From: Coriobacteriia bacterium
GTDB taxonomy: Bacteria; Actinomycetota; Coriobacteriia; Coriobacteriales; UMGS124
Assembly: GCA_018368455.1 (NCBI GenBank)
Contig: JAGZEG010000003.1
Location: forward strand, 165,200-229,199
DNA length: 64,000 nucleotides
Direction of reading: 5' to 3'
This document shows, in pieces, positions 42,041 to 51,338 of this stretch. Numbering within the stretch: the stretch's first letter is position 1; each line of letters starts with the position of its first letter. Below the pieces are notes generated by a model. That model saw only the letters and a list, made by a program, of their open reading frames with translations, was not told the DNA's origin and made no database searches. The position numbers were made by a program, and so were the translations under genes.

Positions 42041-43168
42041 ATGAATTCCGAGGTTCTGGCGGCTTGTGGCAGGGTCGAGCGCCTGCGTGCCCTCATGGCG
42101 CAGCGAGGCTACGACGCCGTCGTGCTGCGCAACAATCCCGATCTGCGCTGGCTGACCGGCGCGGCGCGCACGTTCGACTTCGAGCTCGCGCACACGGCGT
42201 TCGTCACGGCGGACGGCCTGTGGCTGCACACGGACTCGCGCTACTACAACACGTTCGTAGAGCGACTCGGCACGGACACGGCCTGGCAGCTCGACATGGA
42301 CATCGTTGACGCGCCTGCCTGGGTGGCATCCATGGTCGCCAAGACACGCTCGCGCGTCGTTGCGATCGAGGACACGGTGCAGCTCTCGTTTTACAACGAC
42401 CTGTTGAGCGCGCTGCAGTCGGCTTCCGTCGCTTGCCTGCTCCCGCAGCTGCACGGCGACCTCATTCAGATGCGTGCCGTGAAGGACGCGGCCGAGATCG
42501 CAGCCATGAGGAAGGCCCAGGCCATTACGGACGACGCCTTCGAGCACATGTGCTCCTATATCCGCCCGGGCCTCACGGAGTTGCAGCTGCGTGTCGAGCT
42601 CGACAACTACATGCTCTCTCATGGCGCGGACGCCCTGTCGTTCGACACGATCGTCGCGAGTGGCCCCAACACTGCCAACCCGCACGCCCAGCCCGGCGAG
42701 CGTGTCGTGCAGATCGGTGACTTCGTGCTCATGGACTACGGCGCAGGTCTGGGCGACTATAAGAGCGACATGACGCGCACTGTCGTCGTGGGCCAGCCCT
42801 CCGAGAAGCAGCGCGCCCTCTATGACCTCGTCCGTAGCGTCAATGAGGCCTGCGAGGCCGCCGTTCACCCAGGCGTCATCGGCAAGGACATCCACAACCT
42901 GGCGGTGCGCCTCATCAGCGAGGCAGGCTACGGCGACTACTTCAAGCATGGCCTGGGCCATGGCGTCGGCCTCGAGATCCACGAGGAGCCTCGCTTCTCG
43001 CGCCTCGACGAGCATGTCATGGAGCCCGGGCACGTCGTGACGGTCGAGCCTGGCGTCTACCTGCCCGGCTTCGGGGGCGTGCGTCTCGAGGACTACGGCG
43101 TCGTCACGTCCGACGGCTTCGACGTGTTCACGCGCGCGTCGCACGACCTCGTCGTCATCGACGCGTAA
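42041..43168 (+). CDS. pepQ: M24-family Xaa-Pro aminopeptidase/prolidase-like
   Basis: A 375-residue cytoplasmic dimetal peptidase releasing N-terminal residues before proline or splitting X-Pro dipeptides. A creatinase-like N-domain (residues 1-130) precedes the pita-bread domain. Metal ligands are visible: Asp in LMDYGAG, Asp in KSDMTR, His in HGVGLEIHE, Glu in TVEPGVY and Glu in RLEDYG. GAAAGGAG precedes the ATG. It sits just before efp, as in many Gram-positive genomes. Aminopeptidase P versus dipeptidase cannot be told from sequence alone. Confidence 0.9.
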   Translation: MNSEVLAACGRVERLRALMAQRGYDAVVLRNNPDLRWLTGAARTFDFELAHTAFVTADGLWLHTDSRYYNTFVERLGTDTAWQLDMDIVDAPAWVASMVAKTRSRVVAIEDTVQLSFYNDLLSALQSASVACLLPQLHGDLIQMRAVKDAAEIAAMRKAQAITDDAFEHMCSYIRPGLTELQLRVELDNYMLSHGADALSFDTIVASGPNTANPHAQPGERVVQIGDFVLMDYGAGLGDYKSDMTRTVVVGQPSEKQRALYDLVRSVNEACEAAVHPGVIGKDIHNLAVRLISEAGYGDYFKHGLGHGVGLEIHEEPRFSRLDEHVMEPGHVVTVEPGVYLPGFGGVRLEDYGVVTSDGFDVFTRASHDLVVIDA

Positions 43169-43355
43169 CGTCGTTGCGTTTCGAGGTACTTTCTTCCAGG
43201 TTCGCGCCCGACTCCTCGGAGAAAACGCGCAGAACCTACGGAGATGGATACCGACAGTGTGCCGGAGCGAAATCCCGAGCCGGCGGCTGCGCTAAAATGG
43301 CACGGCATTGCGCATGCGTTGGCATGCGTGTGACACCGATCTGAAAGGTTTTATC

Positions 43356-43922
43356 GTGGCTACTCTTGGCATCAACGACCTCAAGGCGGGTCTCGGCGTC
43401 AACATCAACGGCAAGGACTGCGTTGTCATCGAGGCGCAGCACGTCAAGCCCGGCAAGGGCAACACGTATGTGCGCACGAAGTACAAGGACATCCGCACGG
43501 GCCGCGTCAACGAGCAGAACTTCCAGCAGTCCGCGAAGTTCGAGAGCGTCCGCATGGAGACGCGCGAGATGCAGTACCTCTACGAGGACGAGGGCATGTT
43601 CTGGTTCATGGACAACGAGACGTATGACCAGACGCCCGTTGCCGGCGACATCGTGGGCGACGCCGCTGCCTTCCTCAAGGAGAACGACACCTGCCTCATG
43701 CAGTACGCCAACGGCGTGCTCTACGCCGTGCAGCCGCCGCTGTTCATCGAGGTTGAGATCCTCGAGACGGAGCCTGGCTTCAAGGGCGACACCGTTCAGT
43801 CTGCTACGAAGCCGGCCAAGATCGAGACTGGCGCCACTGTTCAGGTGCCTATGTTCCTGAACGTCGGCGACAAGATTAAGGTTGACACGCGCGAGGGTGG
43901 CAAGTATATCTCCCGCGTCTAA
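43356..43922 (+). CDS. efp: Translation elongation factor P
   Basis: A 188-residue EF-P that relieves ribosome stalling at polyproline. The first KOW-like domain has the modification-loop tip PGKGNTYV with Lys, which in actinobacteria can function without the EpmA pathway. OB domains follow, ending in VDTREGGKYISRV, the classic EF-P C-terminus. The start is GTG 43356, with TGAAAGG 8 bases upstream. It lies just after the prolidase gene. No epmA, epmB or deoxyhypusine-type gene is nearby. Confidence 0.97.
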   Translation: MATLGINDLKAGLGVNINGKDCVVIEAQHVKPGKGNTYVRTKYKDIRTGRVNEQNFQQSAKFESVRMETREMQYLYEDEGMFWFMDNETYDQTPVAGDIVGDAAAFLKENDTCLMQYANGVLYAVQPPLFIEVEILETEPGFKGDTVQSATKPAKIETGATVQVPMFLNVGDKIKVDTREGGKYISRV

Positions 43923-43965
43923 TTCGCGCTGGGACATCGCTTCGCGCACGAGCGCATCTTTTCGG

Positions 43966-44003
43966 CGGGACTGGCTGGCTGAGTGCCTGCCGGTCCCGTC
44001 TTT
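43966..44003 (+). terminator. Intrinsic terminator of the alaS-efp run
   Basis: A 14-bp imperfect stem, 43966-43979 with 43985-43998, is followed by TCTTTG. Confidence 0.7.
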
Positions 44004-44038
44004 GTTCAGGGCGCTTTCGTAGTTGCTGAGGGGGCGAC

Positions 44039-44695
44039 ATGGCATCTGACGTGACAGGGGCAAGCTCCGGCGCGGCGACGAGCGGCTATTGCACGCTGGC
44101 GTCGCGCTGCGAGGCGAGCGTGACGATCGATCGCAGCGAGTTCATAGCCGCGGCCTTCCCGACGTCTGACGAAGCGGGCGCATTCGCAGTGCTGGAGGAG
44201 ATCCGCAAGGCCAATCCAAAGGCACGTCACAACGTGTGGGCCTATGTGCTGCGCGATGGGCGGGAGCGCTACTCGGATGACGGTGAGCCTCAGAAGACGG
44301 CAGGCGTACCTACGCTCGAGGTGCTGCGCCACAGCGGCCTTGTCGACGTCTGCATCGTCACGACGCGCTACTTTGGTGGCGTGCTGTTGGGTGCGGGTGG
44401 TCTCGTGCGAGCCTATACCCAGGCCGCGCAGAAGGCTTTGGCTGCTGCGGAGGTGCTCGAGTACACGAGTTGCGTAACCGTGCGCGTCGGGCTCGACTAC
44501 GGGGCGTATGCCAAGGTCGTGCACATGGCGGGGGCTGCCGGCGGTCGTGTGGGCGAGGCTGTGTTTGCGACGGATGTCATGCTGCCTGTGACGTTTCGCT
44601 TCGGAGAGGAACAGGCGTTTTTGGCTGACGTGCGCGAGCTGACAGGCGGTCGAGCCCACGTCGAGGTCGATGCCCCGCGATTTGAGAGGTTCTGA
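44039..44695 (+). CDS. IMPACT/YigZ-family protein
   Basis: A 218-residue UPF0029/IMPACT protein. The N-terminal domain has the family blocks RHNVWAYVLRDG, RYSDDGEPQKTAGVPTLEVL and VTTRYFGGVLLGAGGLVRAY (about 105-125). The C-terminal ferredoxin-like domain spans about residues 140-215. Roles reported for relatives involve translation or peptidase regulation, but no enzymatic activity is established. It ends two bases before the GtrA gene starts. Confidence 0.9.
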   Translation: MASDVTGASSGAATSGYCTLASRCEASVTIDRSEFIAAAFPTSDEAGAFAVLEEIRKANPKARHNVWAYVLRDGRERYSDDGEPQKTAGVPTLEVLRHSGLVDVCIVTTRYFGGVLLGAGGLVRAYTQAAQKALAAAEVLEYTSCVTVRVGLDYGAYAKVVHMAGAAGGRVGEAVFATDVMLPVTFRFGEEQAFLADVRELTGGRAHVEVDAPRFERF

Positions 44696-44696
44696 T

Positions 44697-45137
44697 ATGG
44701 CACACAACGTTCTGCATGACGATGGCAAGCGGCCGGGCCTGCTCGGACAGATCGCGAGTTTTGGCGTCGTGGGCGTGCTCGCATTCGTCATCGACTACGG
44801 CTTGATGATCCTCCTAACGGAGGTCTTTGGCGTCAACTACCTGCTGAGTACGACGATATCGTTCGTCGTGTCGGTCATCTTTAACTACCTGGCTTCAATG
44901 CGCTTCGTGTTCGCACACAAGCAGGACATGAGCCGCCGCCGCGAGTTCGTCATCTTCGTCGCGCTGTCCGTCGTGGGCCTTGGCCTGAACGACCTGCTCA
45001 TGTGGGTCGGCCAGAGCGTGCTGGGCATCGACTACCGCTTCACGAAGATCGTCGTCACCGGCATCGTCATGGTGTACAACTTCGTGACGCGCAAGCTGTT
45101 CCTTGATGCAAACCGCGACGGCTCCGCACGGGCATAA
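44697..45137 (+). CDS. GtrA-family membrane protein
   Basis: A 146-residue protein with four hydrophobic helices, as usual for GtrA. GtrA relatives are thought to flip polyprenyl-phosphate-linked sugars for cell-surface glycosylation. The segment FNYLASMRFVF between helices 2 and 3 and YNFVTRKLFLF-like end (YNFVTRKLFLD) are characteristic. ATG 44697 has GAGAGG upstream. No glycosyltransferase partner is adjacent. Confidence 0.87.
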   Translation: MAHNVLHDDGKRPGLLGQIASFGVVGVLAFVIDYGLMILLTEVFGVNYLLSTTISFVVSVIFNYLASMRFVFAHKQDMSRRREFVIFVALSVVGLGLNDLLMWVGQSVLGIDYRFTKIVVTGIVMVYNFVTRKLFLDANRDGSARA

Positions 45138-45178
45138 CTCTGCTCGTACGGAGCCGCGATGAGGGTGTTGCGCGTTGC

Positions 45179-46306
45179 CTAGATGCTCTCCCCAACAAGG
45201 ACGGTCTCGGGGCTCAGCAGGATGCCGAACGTGTCAAAGACGCCGCAACGCACGGTGCGCGCCAGCTCCATGACGTCATCGGCCGTCGCGTCTCCGCGGT
45301 TTGTGAGCGCAAGGCAGTGCTTCGAGGAGAGCCTCGCCTTCGAGTCCTCGTCGCGTGCGCCGAAGCCCTTCGAGAAGCCAGCGTGCTCGATGAGCCATGC
45401 GGCTGAGGTCTTGACACGGCCCTCCGGCGCGGGGTAGCGGGGCGCGTCGGAGGGCAGGCGATCGGCCTGTGCCTGCGTGAGCACCGGGTTCATGAAGAAC
45501 GAGCCGCTGCTCCAGCGGTCGTAGTCCGGCCCTGCCTCTCCGCAGGCTGTACAGCCTGCTCCGTCCTCGAGCATGGCCTTTGCGCCGCGCACGTCGAGCA
45601 CGGCCGCGCGGATCTGCGCGATGGGAAGGATCGCCCCCACCTCAACGCCGAGTGCCTGGGCGAGCTGTGCGTGGTTGACTGCCGCTCCGGCTTTGCGAGA
45701 GAGCCCGAGCGTCACACCGAGCACGACCCATCGCGGCGTGGGGAACCAGCTCCGCTCGTTTCCGTCCTCGCCCTCGAGGCTTCGACGCAGCATGGACGTG
45801 CGATAGCCCAAGCCGAGCTCGTCGTGGCCCCACGAGCGCACGTCGCCCGTCGCGCGATCAAGCAGCTCCGCGCTCACGAGGGCGTCGCCCATCTCCTGGC
45901 CGTATGCGCCGATGTCCTGCATTGTCGCAGAGCCCATGAGGCCGGGGATGCCCGAGAGTGCCTCGATGCCCGCCAGATCATGCTCAACGCAGAACGCCAC
46001 GACGTCATCCCAGCGCGCGCCTGCCTCGCAGTGGACGAGGGCCTCGTGGGCAGAGTCGGGACCGGTCTCGGAAAGCAGTTCGATAGCTGCCTGGCGGGGG
46101 CGCACGACCGTTCCCACGAAACCGTCGTCGCAGATGAGCACGTTAGAGCCTGCGCCAAGCACGAACAGGGGCTTGCCGGCCTTCTCGGCGTCGCGCACAA
46201 CAGCGATGAGCTCGTCGGTTGACGACGTCTCGATAAGTGTCGTGGCGGAACCGCCCACGTGAAGCGTCGTTAGGGGAGCGAGCGGGGCGTTGCTCGTTGT
46301 CTTCAT
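45179..46306 (-). CDS. murB: UDP-N-acetylenolpyruvoylglucosamine reductase MurB
   Basis: FAD enzyme reducing UDP-GlcNAc-enolpyruvate to UDP-MurNAc in peptidoglycan synthesis. The 375 residues match the longer E. coli-type (type I). The FAD-binding PCMH fold has FVLGAGSNVLI near 48, GIPGLMGSATMQDIGAYGQE near 118 contacts the flavin, and the catalytic Ser region is SSGSFFMNPVL near 270. It is convergent with gtrA across a 40-base gap and follows pepC on the same strand. Confidence 0.95.
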   Translation of the reverse strand: MKTTSNAPLAPLTTLHVGGSATTLIETSSTDELIAVVRDAEKAGKPLFVLGAGSNVLICDDGFVGTVVRPRQAAIELLSETGPDSAHEALVHCEAGARWDDVVAFCVEHDLAGIEALSGIPGLMGSATMQDIGAYGQEMGDALVSAELLDRATGDVRSWGHDELGLGYRTSMLRRSLEGEDGNERSWFPTPRWVVLGVTLGLSRKAGAAVNHAQLAQALGVEVGAILPIAQIRAAVLDVRGAKAMLEDGAGCTACGEAGPDYDRWSSGSFFMNPVLTQAQADRLPSDAPRYPAPEGRVKTSAAWLIEHAGFSKGFGARDEDSKARLSSKHCLALTNRGDATADDVMELARTVRCGVFDTFGILLSPETVLVGESI

Positions 46307-46324
46307 GGGATGCCTCTCTCTTAT

Positions 46325-46359
46325 GAAAAGCGCCCGAGCGACGTGTGTCGCCCGGGCGC
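46325..46359 (-). terminator. Intrinsic terminator of pepC copy 1
   Basis: On the minus strand, TCGCCCGGGCGC-type arms (46348-46359 with 46330-46341) pair over 12 bp and are followed by CTTTTC. It separates pepC from murB. Confidence 0.82.
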
Positions 46360-46390
46360 GTCAGCGTACGTCAGAGGCTACAATACCCAA

Positions 46391-47851
46391 TTAGTCGCTC
46401 ATGCCAAAAAGCAGCGGCTGCCACGGCTTCATCTCCACAACCGGCGTGGCAGGGCTCTCCCAGGCTGCTACGACGTCGGCGGGCACGTAGTCGCGGTGCA
46501 CGATGACCTGGCCCACATATGCGTCGAAGTAGCGATCCGTCAGGATGAAGTAGCCGTTCTTGCACTTCTCCGTGCCCCAGCTGTTCTCGACGCGCCATGC
46601 CGTGGGGGTGCCGTCTTCCGTCAGGTTGACGCCCTGGAACGTCATGGCGTGGTTGAGCTTCGTCTCGCGCGCGTCATAGCTCTGGGCCTTCGTCATGGGA
46701 GCACCGTCGCAGGCGTTATAGTCCACGCCGAACAGTGCCGCCGTGTCGAGAGACTCGGTGTCGAGCAGGCCGGAAGCGTCCGTGCGGTCGAGCAACTTCG
46801 TGACGTCGCAGGCGAACCAGGCGGGATGACCGGCTTTGAGCTGGGCGATGACGGCGTTCTTCAGCACGTCGATCGGCTCGTTGATCATGCGGATCGGCAC
46901 ACCCTGAACGCTGCCGTCGTGGTCGAGCTGCAGGATGGAGCCGAAGGGGCGGCCGTCGCCGGGGACGTGGCCCAGGCTGACGTACTCGTGCAGGTTGACG
47001 TGGCAGTAGCGTTTGAAGAACTCCAGAGGCGTCACGTTGGTCAGGCGCACGAAGCGTGCGTCCTCAGCCATGGCGGCCTTGCGGGCAGCGAGCGCCTCGG
47101 GCGTGGCAAGGGCCTCGGGGTCGCCCGCAGGCTTGAAGGCGGGACGCTCATCGGCAACGAAGTCGAAGTCGAAGCGCGCGGGCGGCTCACCGAGAGCGAC
47201 GCTCAGCATGCGATACACGTCAGCGAGCGCTTGCTTCTTGAGGTCGCGCAGGGCTGTCTCGTCGGCGCCTGCCGCGTGCTGGGCGCGCATGTTCGTGGCA
47301 ACAGCGCGCATCTTGCGGTTCAGCAGCTCGTTGAGGTCGGACGTCGCACAGGCGTTGGCCGAATCAGGCATGCAGGCCTTGGGCAGCACGCCGTACTTCT
47401 CGATGAGCACGACGGCCATGTCCCACCAGCCACCGTCGGGCACGGGGGCGTCGAGGCGCAGCGTCATCTCGCGGCTGTCGATGGGCTCGTCGATGAGGCG
47501 GATCATGTTCTCGAGGAAGAGGTTGGCCTTCTCGAGCTTGTCATAGAACTGCAGGTAGGCCTGGGAGAGCTCGAGGGACTTGACGCCCATCTCGCTCATC
47601 ATGCGGTCGCGCAGCACGTTGAGGGTGGCAAACATCCAGCAACGGCCCGACTGGCGCTGGTTCGTGACCTCGCTCGTCGGCGTGAGGCTGACGGAATACG
47701 TGTCCTGGTACGAGCGATAGACGATGGGGTTCTTCGAGGCGGTGCGCACCCCCATGGAGGTGGCGGCGTTGCGCGCGATGGCAAACGAGCGGTCGCCCTC
47801 GAGCGCGCCAGCAAACTCGTTGAGCTCCTGTGGTGTGATGTCCTGTAACAT
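46391..47851 (-). CDS. pepC: C1B-family aminopeptidase (bleomycin hydrolase/PepC-like), intact copy
   Basis: A 486-residue cytoplasmic cysteine aminopeptidase, usually hexameric with the active sites inside. The catalytic Cys is in NQRQSGRCWMFATLN (near 70), the His in LNHAMTFQGVNL (near 400) and the Asn in WRVENSWGTEKC (near 422). The real start is ATG 47851 (MLQDITPQEL), with AAGGA upstream; the frame stays open further by chance. Role: trimming peptides taken up for growth. A paralogue with an internal stop lies just upstream. Confidence 0.92.
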   Translation of the reverse strand: MLQDITPQELNEFAGALEGDRSFAIARNAATSMGVRTASKNPIVYRSYQDTYSVSLTPTSEVTNQRQSGRCWMFATLNVLRDRMMSEMGVKSLELSQAYLQFYDKLEKANLFLENMIRLIDEPIDSREMTLRLDAPVPDGGWWDMAVVLIEKYGVLPKACMPDSANACATSDLNELLNRKMRAVATNMRAQHAAGADETALRDLKKQALADVYRMLSVALGEPPARFDFDFVADERPAFKPAGDPEALATPEALAARKAAMAEDARFVRLTNVTPLEFFKRYCHVNLHEYVSLGHVPGDGRPFGSILQLDHDGSVQGVPIRMINEPIDVLKNAVIAQLKAGHPAWFACDVTKLLDRTDASGLLDTESLDTAALFGVDYNACDGAPMTKAQSYDARETKLNHAMTFQGVNLTEDGTPTAWRVENSWGTEKCKNGYFILTDRYFDAYVGQVIVHRDYVPADVVAAWESPATPVVEMKPWQPLLFGMSD

Positions 47852-47885
47852 CTGGAAGTCCTTCCTCAATATCTCGTATGACTGC

Positions 47886-47975
47886 CGTCGGGCCGAGGGC
47901 TCATTTGCTCTGTGCTCAAACAGCTTCGCCGCGAAGGGCGCGGCTGCAGAACTGCGCCAGAGCAAACGAGCCCTC
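47886..47975 (-). ncRNA. Candidate structured hairpin element, copy 1
   Basis: On the minus strand an 18-base arm (47975-47958) pairs with 47912-47895 (17 of 18 standard pairs, one G-T). The arms enclose a 45-base core (47957-47913) with its own inner hairpin. The core and the 3' flank GGCCCGACG recur at 59288-59332 and 59350-59358, but the arms have a different sequence there. It lies 60 bases after the stop of the upstream pepC pseudogene and before pepC copy 1. It may be a structured RNA, a 3'-UTR element or a DNA hairpin; not a family I recognise. Confidence 0.5.
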
Positions 47976-48035
47976 GTCCGTGTGCAAGGTTTTCTTGGTC
48001 GATGCGCACGCAACGCCTTGAAAAGAGAAGAAAAA

Positions 48036-49406
48036 CTACCTCGCGAGCGTGCCCATGGGGTCCCACGGACGCAGGCTCTTCGGCTCCTCGCCCCAGGCCG
48101 CGAGCTCATCGGAGCTCAGGTAGCTCTTGGGCACGGCGATCTGGTAGACGAACTCGCTGAACCAGGCGTCGCTCATGACGTAGAAGCCGTCCTTGCCGAA
48201 GTCCTTGCCCCAGCTGTTCTCGACGCGCCAGCTCGTGGGCGCTCCGTTGGCGTCGAGGTCGACGCCCTGCAGCACCATGGCGTGCGTCATGCAGGAGTCG
48301 CCGTAGTCGAGGCGCGTCGCGCGATCCATGAGCAGGCTGGAGGGCGTCCCTTCGGCTCCAATGCTGAACAGCGTGTCGACGTCGACGGCATTCGTGTCGA
48401 GGATGCCGTCGTCACGCAGACCGAACTGGCCCACGTCGCTGCCAAACCACACGGGGCGGTTGTCGCGCAGCTGGGCGACCGCGAGCTCCTTGAGGCGCTC
48501 GATCGGGAGGTTGAGGTACTTAACCTGGCCGTCCTCGGCCACGTTGCCCAGGCGCTCGACCGTATACGTGTGGCCGAACGGCTTGTCAGCCGTGTTTGCG
48601 CTGATGACGCTCACGTAGTCCTCAAGCGGAAGGCCCACGTACTGGGCATAGAAGTCTTGTGGTGTGATGTTGAGCGCCTCGATCGTCTCGGGCTTGTCGC
48701 CCTTCGTGCGGGCACGGAAGTCAAACGATGCGGGCGGCTCACCGAGGCACGTGCACAGGATGCGGCGCACGGCCTGCAGCATGGCGGGGACGCGCGCGGA
48801 GAGCTCGTCGGCGCTCGATCCGGCCTCGTGGGCGCGGCGCAGCTCGGCGGCGTCGGCGCGCAGCAGCTTCGTGAGGTACGTGTCCATCTCGCGCGTGGCA
48901 GAGGAGGACGCGGTCTCGGGCATGGCCTCCTTGGGGACGACGCCTTACTTACGCACGAGCGAGACGAACATGTCCCACTGGCCGCCGTCGCACAGCGGGT
49001 CGGCGAGCAGGTAGGCCCACTCGCGGCTCTCGAGCGGCTCGTCGAGCATGTCGAGGACGTTGGCGAGGAACCAGTTGGAGCGCTCGAGTTTGTCCCAGAA
49101 CAGCGGGTAGGCCTGGGAAAGCTCAAACGTCTCGAGGTTGTGCTTCACCATGACCTCGCGGCGCATAACGTTGAGGGCAGCGAACATCCAGCAGCGGCCA
49201 GACTGCTTCTGGTTCGTGATGGCGCCCTGCGGCGTCACCTGGATCGTGAAGGCTGTCGTGGCGCGTGCGGCCTGCTCCGGCACGCGAGCGCTCTTCATGA
49301 TGCCGTTGGCCGTGACGGCGTTCTTTGCGACGACGTATGCCGCGTCGTGGGCAAAGTCGGCGCTTGACGTGGGCACGGGCTTGAGGAACGGGGAACCGAT
49401 GGACAT
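48036..49406 (-). pseudogene. pepC: Second PepC-like aminopeptidase, interrupted by an in-frame TAA
   Basis: The frame runs from ATG 49406 (MSIGSPFLKPV, with AAGGAGGG upstream) to the stop at 48036, 457 codons, with one internal TAA at 48945-48947. Sequence continues homologous on both sides: VSLVRK before the stop and GVVPKEAMPET after it match LIEKYGVLPKACMPDS of the intact neighbour, where the interrupted codon is Tyr. A single TAC-to-TAA change explains it. All catalytic residues are otherwise kept: NQKQSGRCWMF, THAMVLQG and ENSWGKD. It is recently inactivated or a sequencing error. A fragment of 153 residues could be made from the 5' part and contains only the Cys. Confidence 0.88.
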
Positions 49407-49720
49407 GGGACCCTCCTTGGATGTGTGCCGGGAAAGCGAAAGACTGCCTCGGCAGGTGTCAGAAAAACCGTGTGCATTATCCCAAAACGCGAGGTGGCTG
49501 GGGGAGGGACGCAGCACAACGCGCAAAAGTGCGACATGGGGCATCTCTCAGCGGTCGATTCCCAGAGATGTGCGGTAATCTCTTGTTAGCGGAAGGTATC
49601 AGATGAAGATAGACGCGTCCGGTAGGCTCCAAGTCGGCTACTATGGTGGAGTTCTGCACCACGACATAGCGGTTGGGCTGGACTGGCTGTCTACGCGCGA
49701 TCTCTGGGAGGGAGGCACCT
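49407..49720. promoter_or_regulatory. Divergent intergenic region between pepC copy 2 and the CCA-adding enzyme gene
   Basis: No gene is convincing here. An open frame of 62 codons begins at 49603 after GGAAGG but runs into the next gene in another frame and has no recognisable family. A small hairpin occurs at 49641-49669 (CTATG-GTGG arms). A TAATCT at 49574-49579 could be a -10. Confidence 0.35.
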
Positions 49721-51142
49721 GTGGGGGACACCCGCATCGCAAAGAACATCGATCCGAAGCTTGTCCCGTCATGGGCGCTTACCGCCCTTGACGTGCTGCG
49801 TATGGCGCGCCACAAGGGCTTTCTCGTGGGCGGCTTCGTGCGCGATGGCCTCCTCGGGCGCCCCTGCCACGACGTCGACGTCACGACGGACGCCCCATGG
49901 GAGCGCGTTCGTGACGTGTTTCAGGCCCGGGGCTACTCCGTTGTCGAGACGGGCGCCAAGCACGGCACGGTGACGGTGTTCATCGAGGGTCAGCCTGTCG
50001 AGATCACGACATTTCGCACGGAGGGCCGTTATTCCGACGGCCGACACCCCGACGAGGTGACGTTCGTGACGCGCGTCGAGGACGATCTTTCCCGGCGGGA
50101 CTTCACGATCAACGCCATGGCGTGGAATCCTGAGCGCGGTATCGTCGACCCGTTCGACGGCAGGCGTGACTTGCAGGCGGGCGTCATACGTGCTGTCGGT
50201 GACCCCCGCGCGCGCTTCGAGGAGGATGGTCTGCGCATCCTGCGCGCCGTTCGCTTTGCATCTAAGCTGGGCTTCGTCGTCGAGCATGCGACGCGTGAGG
50301 CGCTGCTCGAGAACCTTGATCAGCTCGACCGTGTCTCAGAGGAGCGCATCGCCACGGAGTACGATGGCATCGTGGCTGGCGAGCGCGCCGTCGAGACGCT
50401 GCGCTCTTACGCACAGGTTGTCACACACGTCGTTCCCGAGCTTGCTCCGATGGTGGGCTTCGAGCAGCATAGCCGCTGGCACGTTCATGACGTGTGGGAG
50501 CACTGCCTCCACGCGCTTGAGCTGCTCGACCCGAAGGCGTCGACGCTCGTGCGCCACGCGACGCTGCTGCACGATGTCGGCAAGCCGGCGACGTACACGA
50601 TGGACGAGATGGGACGTGGCCACTTCTACGAGCACGAGGAGGTCGGCTCGCGCATCGCGCGCAGCATATTCCGCCGACTGCGCTGGCGCTCGCTCGACAT
50701 CGACCACGCCTGCCTGCTTATTCGCGTGCACGATCACCACATCGACCCGAGTTCGCGCGGTGTGTGCCGCATGCTTGCTCGCCTATCGCGCGCCTATGCG
50801 GGCTCCGACGCGATTGCCGAGCAACTGTTTGGCGAGCTGATGCAGGTCAAGCGTGCCGACGCCCTTGCACACGCGCCGAGCTCGATCCCGAACCGCATGG
50901 CGAACCTCGACAACGTCGAGAGGATATTCCAGCAGGTCGTGCGCGAGGGACAGACATATCGCGTGCGCGACCTCGCCATCAGCGGTGCTGACGTCATGGC
51001 TGCCGGTGTTCCGCGCGGCCCCGAAGTCGGCCACGAGCTGCGCATGCTGCTGACCCGCGTGATAGACGGCCGGCTCCCCAACGAGCGTGGGGCCCTGCTT
51101 GACGCGCTCGCGCTGGACGTCTCCTCGGGGGCGTCCCGGTAG
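49721..51142 (+). CDS. cca: CCA tRNA nucleotidyltransferase/poly(A) polymerase-family protein with HD domain
   Basis: A 473-residue class II nucleotidyltransferase. Head motif: FLVGGFVRDGLLGRPCHDVD (near 32, with the catalytic D-x-D), then RRDFTINAMAW near 128 and the ERxxxE-like RFEEDGLRILRAVRFASKL near 165. An HD phosphohydrolase domain follows (HATLLHDVGKPAT near 285). It most likely repairs or adds the CCA end of tRNAs. The tRNAs in this window already encode CCA, so repair is the likelier role. GTG 49721 is chosen because GGGAGG lies 6 bases upstream and upstream residues lack homology. Confidence 0.9.
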   Translation: MGDTRIAKNIDPKLVPSWALTALDVLRMARHKGFLVGGFVRDGLLGRPCHDVDVTTDAPWERVRDVFQARGYSVVETGAKHGTVTVFIEGQPVEITTFRTEGRYSDGRHPDEVTFVTRVEDDLSRRDFTINAMAWNPERGIVDPFDGRRDLQAGVIRAVGDPRARFEEDGLRILRAVRFASKLGFVVEHATREALLENLDQLDRVSEERIATEYDGIVAGERAVETLRSYAQVVTHVVPELAPMVGFEQHSRWHVHDVWEHCLHALELLDPKASTLVRHATLLHDVGKPATYTMDEMGRGHFYEHEEVGSRIARSIFRRLRWRSLDIDHACLLIRVHDHHIDPSSRGVCRMLARLSRAYAGSDAIAEQLFGELMQVKRADALAHAPSSIPNRMANLDNVERIFQQVVREGQTYRVRDLAISGADVMAAGVPRGPEVGHELRMLLTRVIDGRLPNERGALLDALALDVSSGASR

Positions 51143-51212
51143 GCTCTCGTCTGTGCTGGGGCGCCGTCGCGGACGGAGCGTGCGCTCAGGGCGCGATTCC
51201 GCAGTGCACACA

Positions 51213-51264
51213 AGAGGGGCAGCGGCGCGTCCCTGTCTTCAGGTTACGCATCCACTGCCCCTCT
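51213..51264. terminator. Inverted repeat between convergent cca and sufU
   Basis: AGAGGGGCAG (51213-51222) is the exact reverse complement of CTGCCCCTCT (51255-51264) with a 32-base loop. No T tract is obvious, so terminator function is a guess. Confidence 0.4.
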
Positions 51265-51338
51265 GCCTGTGCGAGACGAGGACTGACCGAGCCAGGAGCA
51301 CACGCCCCGCCCGCCAGTACGATAGCCGTCCGAGAAGG

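Noticed and set aside
48945..48947. Possibility that TAA is recoded as a sense codon
   Set aside because: Many other genes in the window end at TAA normally, so a nonsense mutation or sequencing error is simpler.
46310..49367. Two long plus-strand frames opposite the pepC genes
   Set aside because: Antisense shadows of the peptidase genes; one even spans the intergenic hairpin element and has no homology.
49603..49791. 62-codon open frame with a ribosome-like site upstream of cca
   Set aside because: It overlaps the start of cca out of frame and has no recognisable features; a leader peptide cannot be supported.
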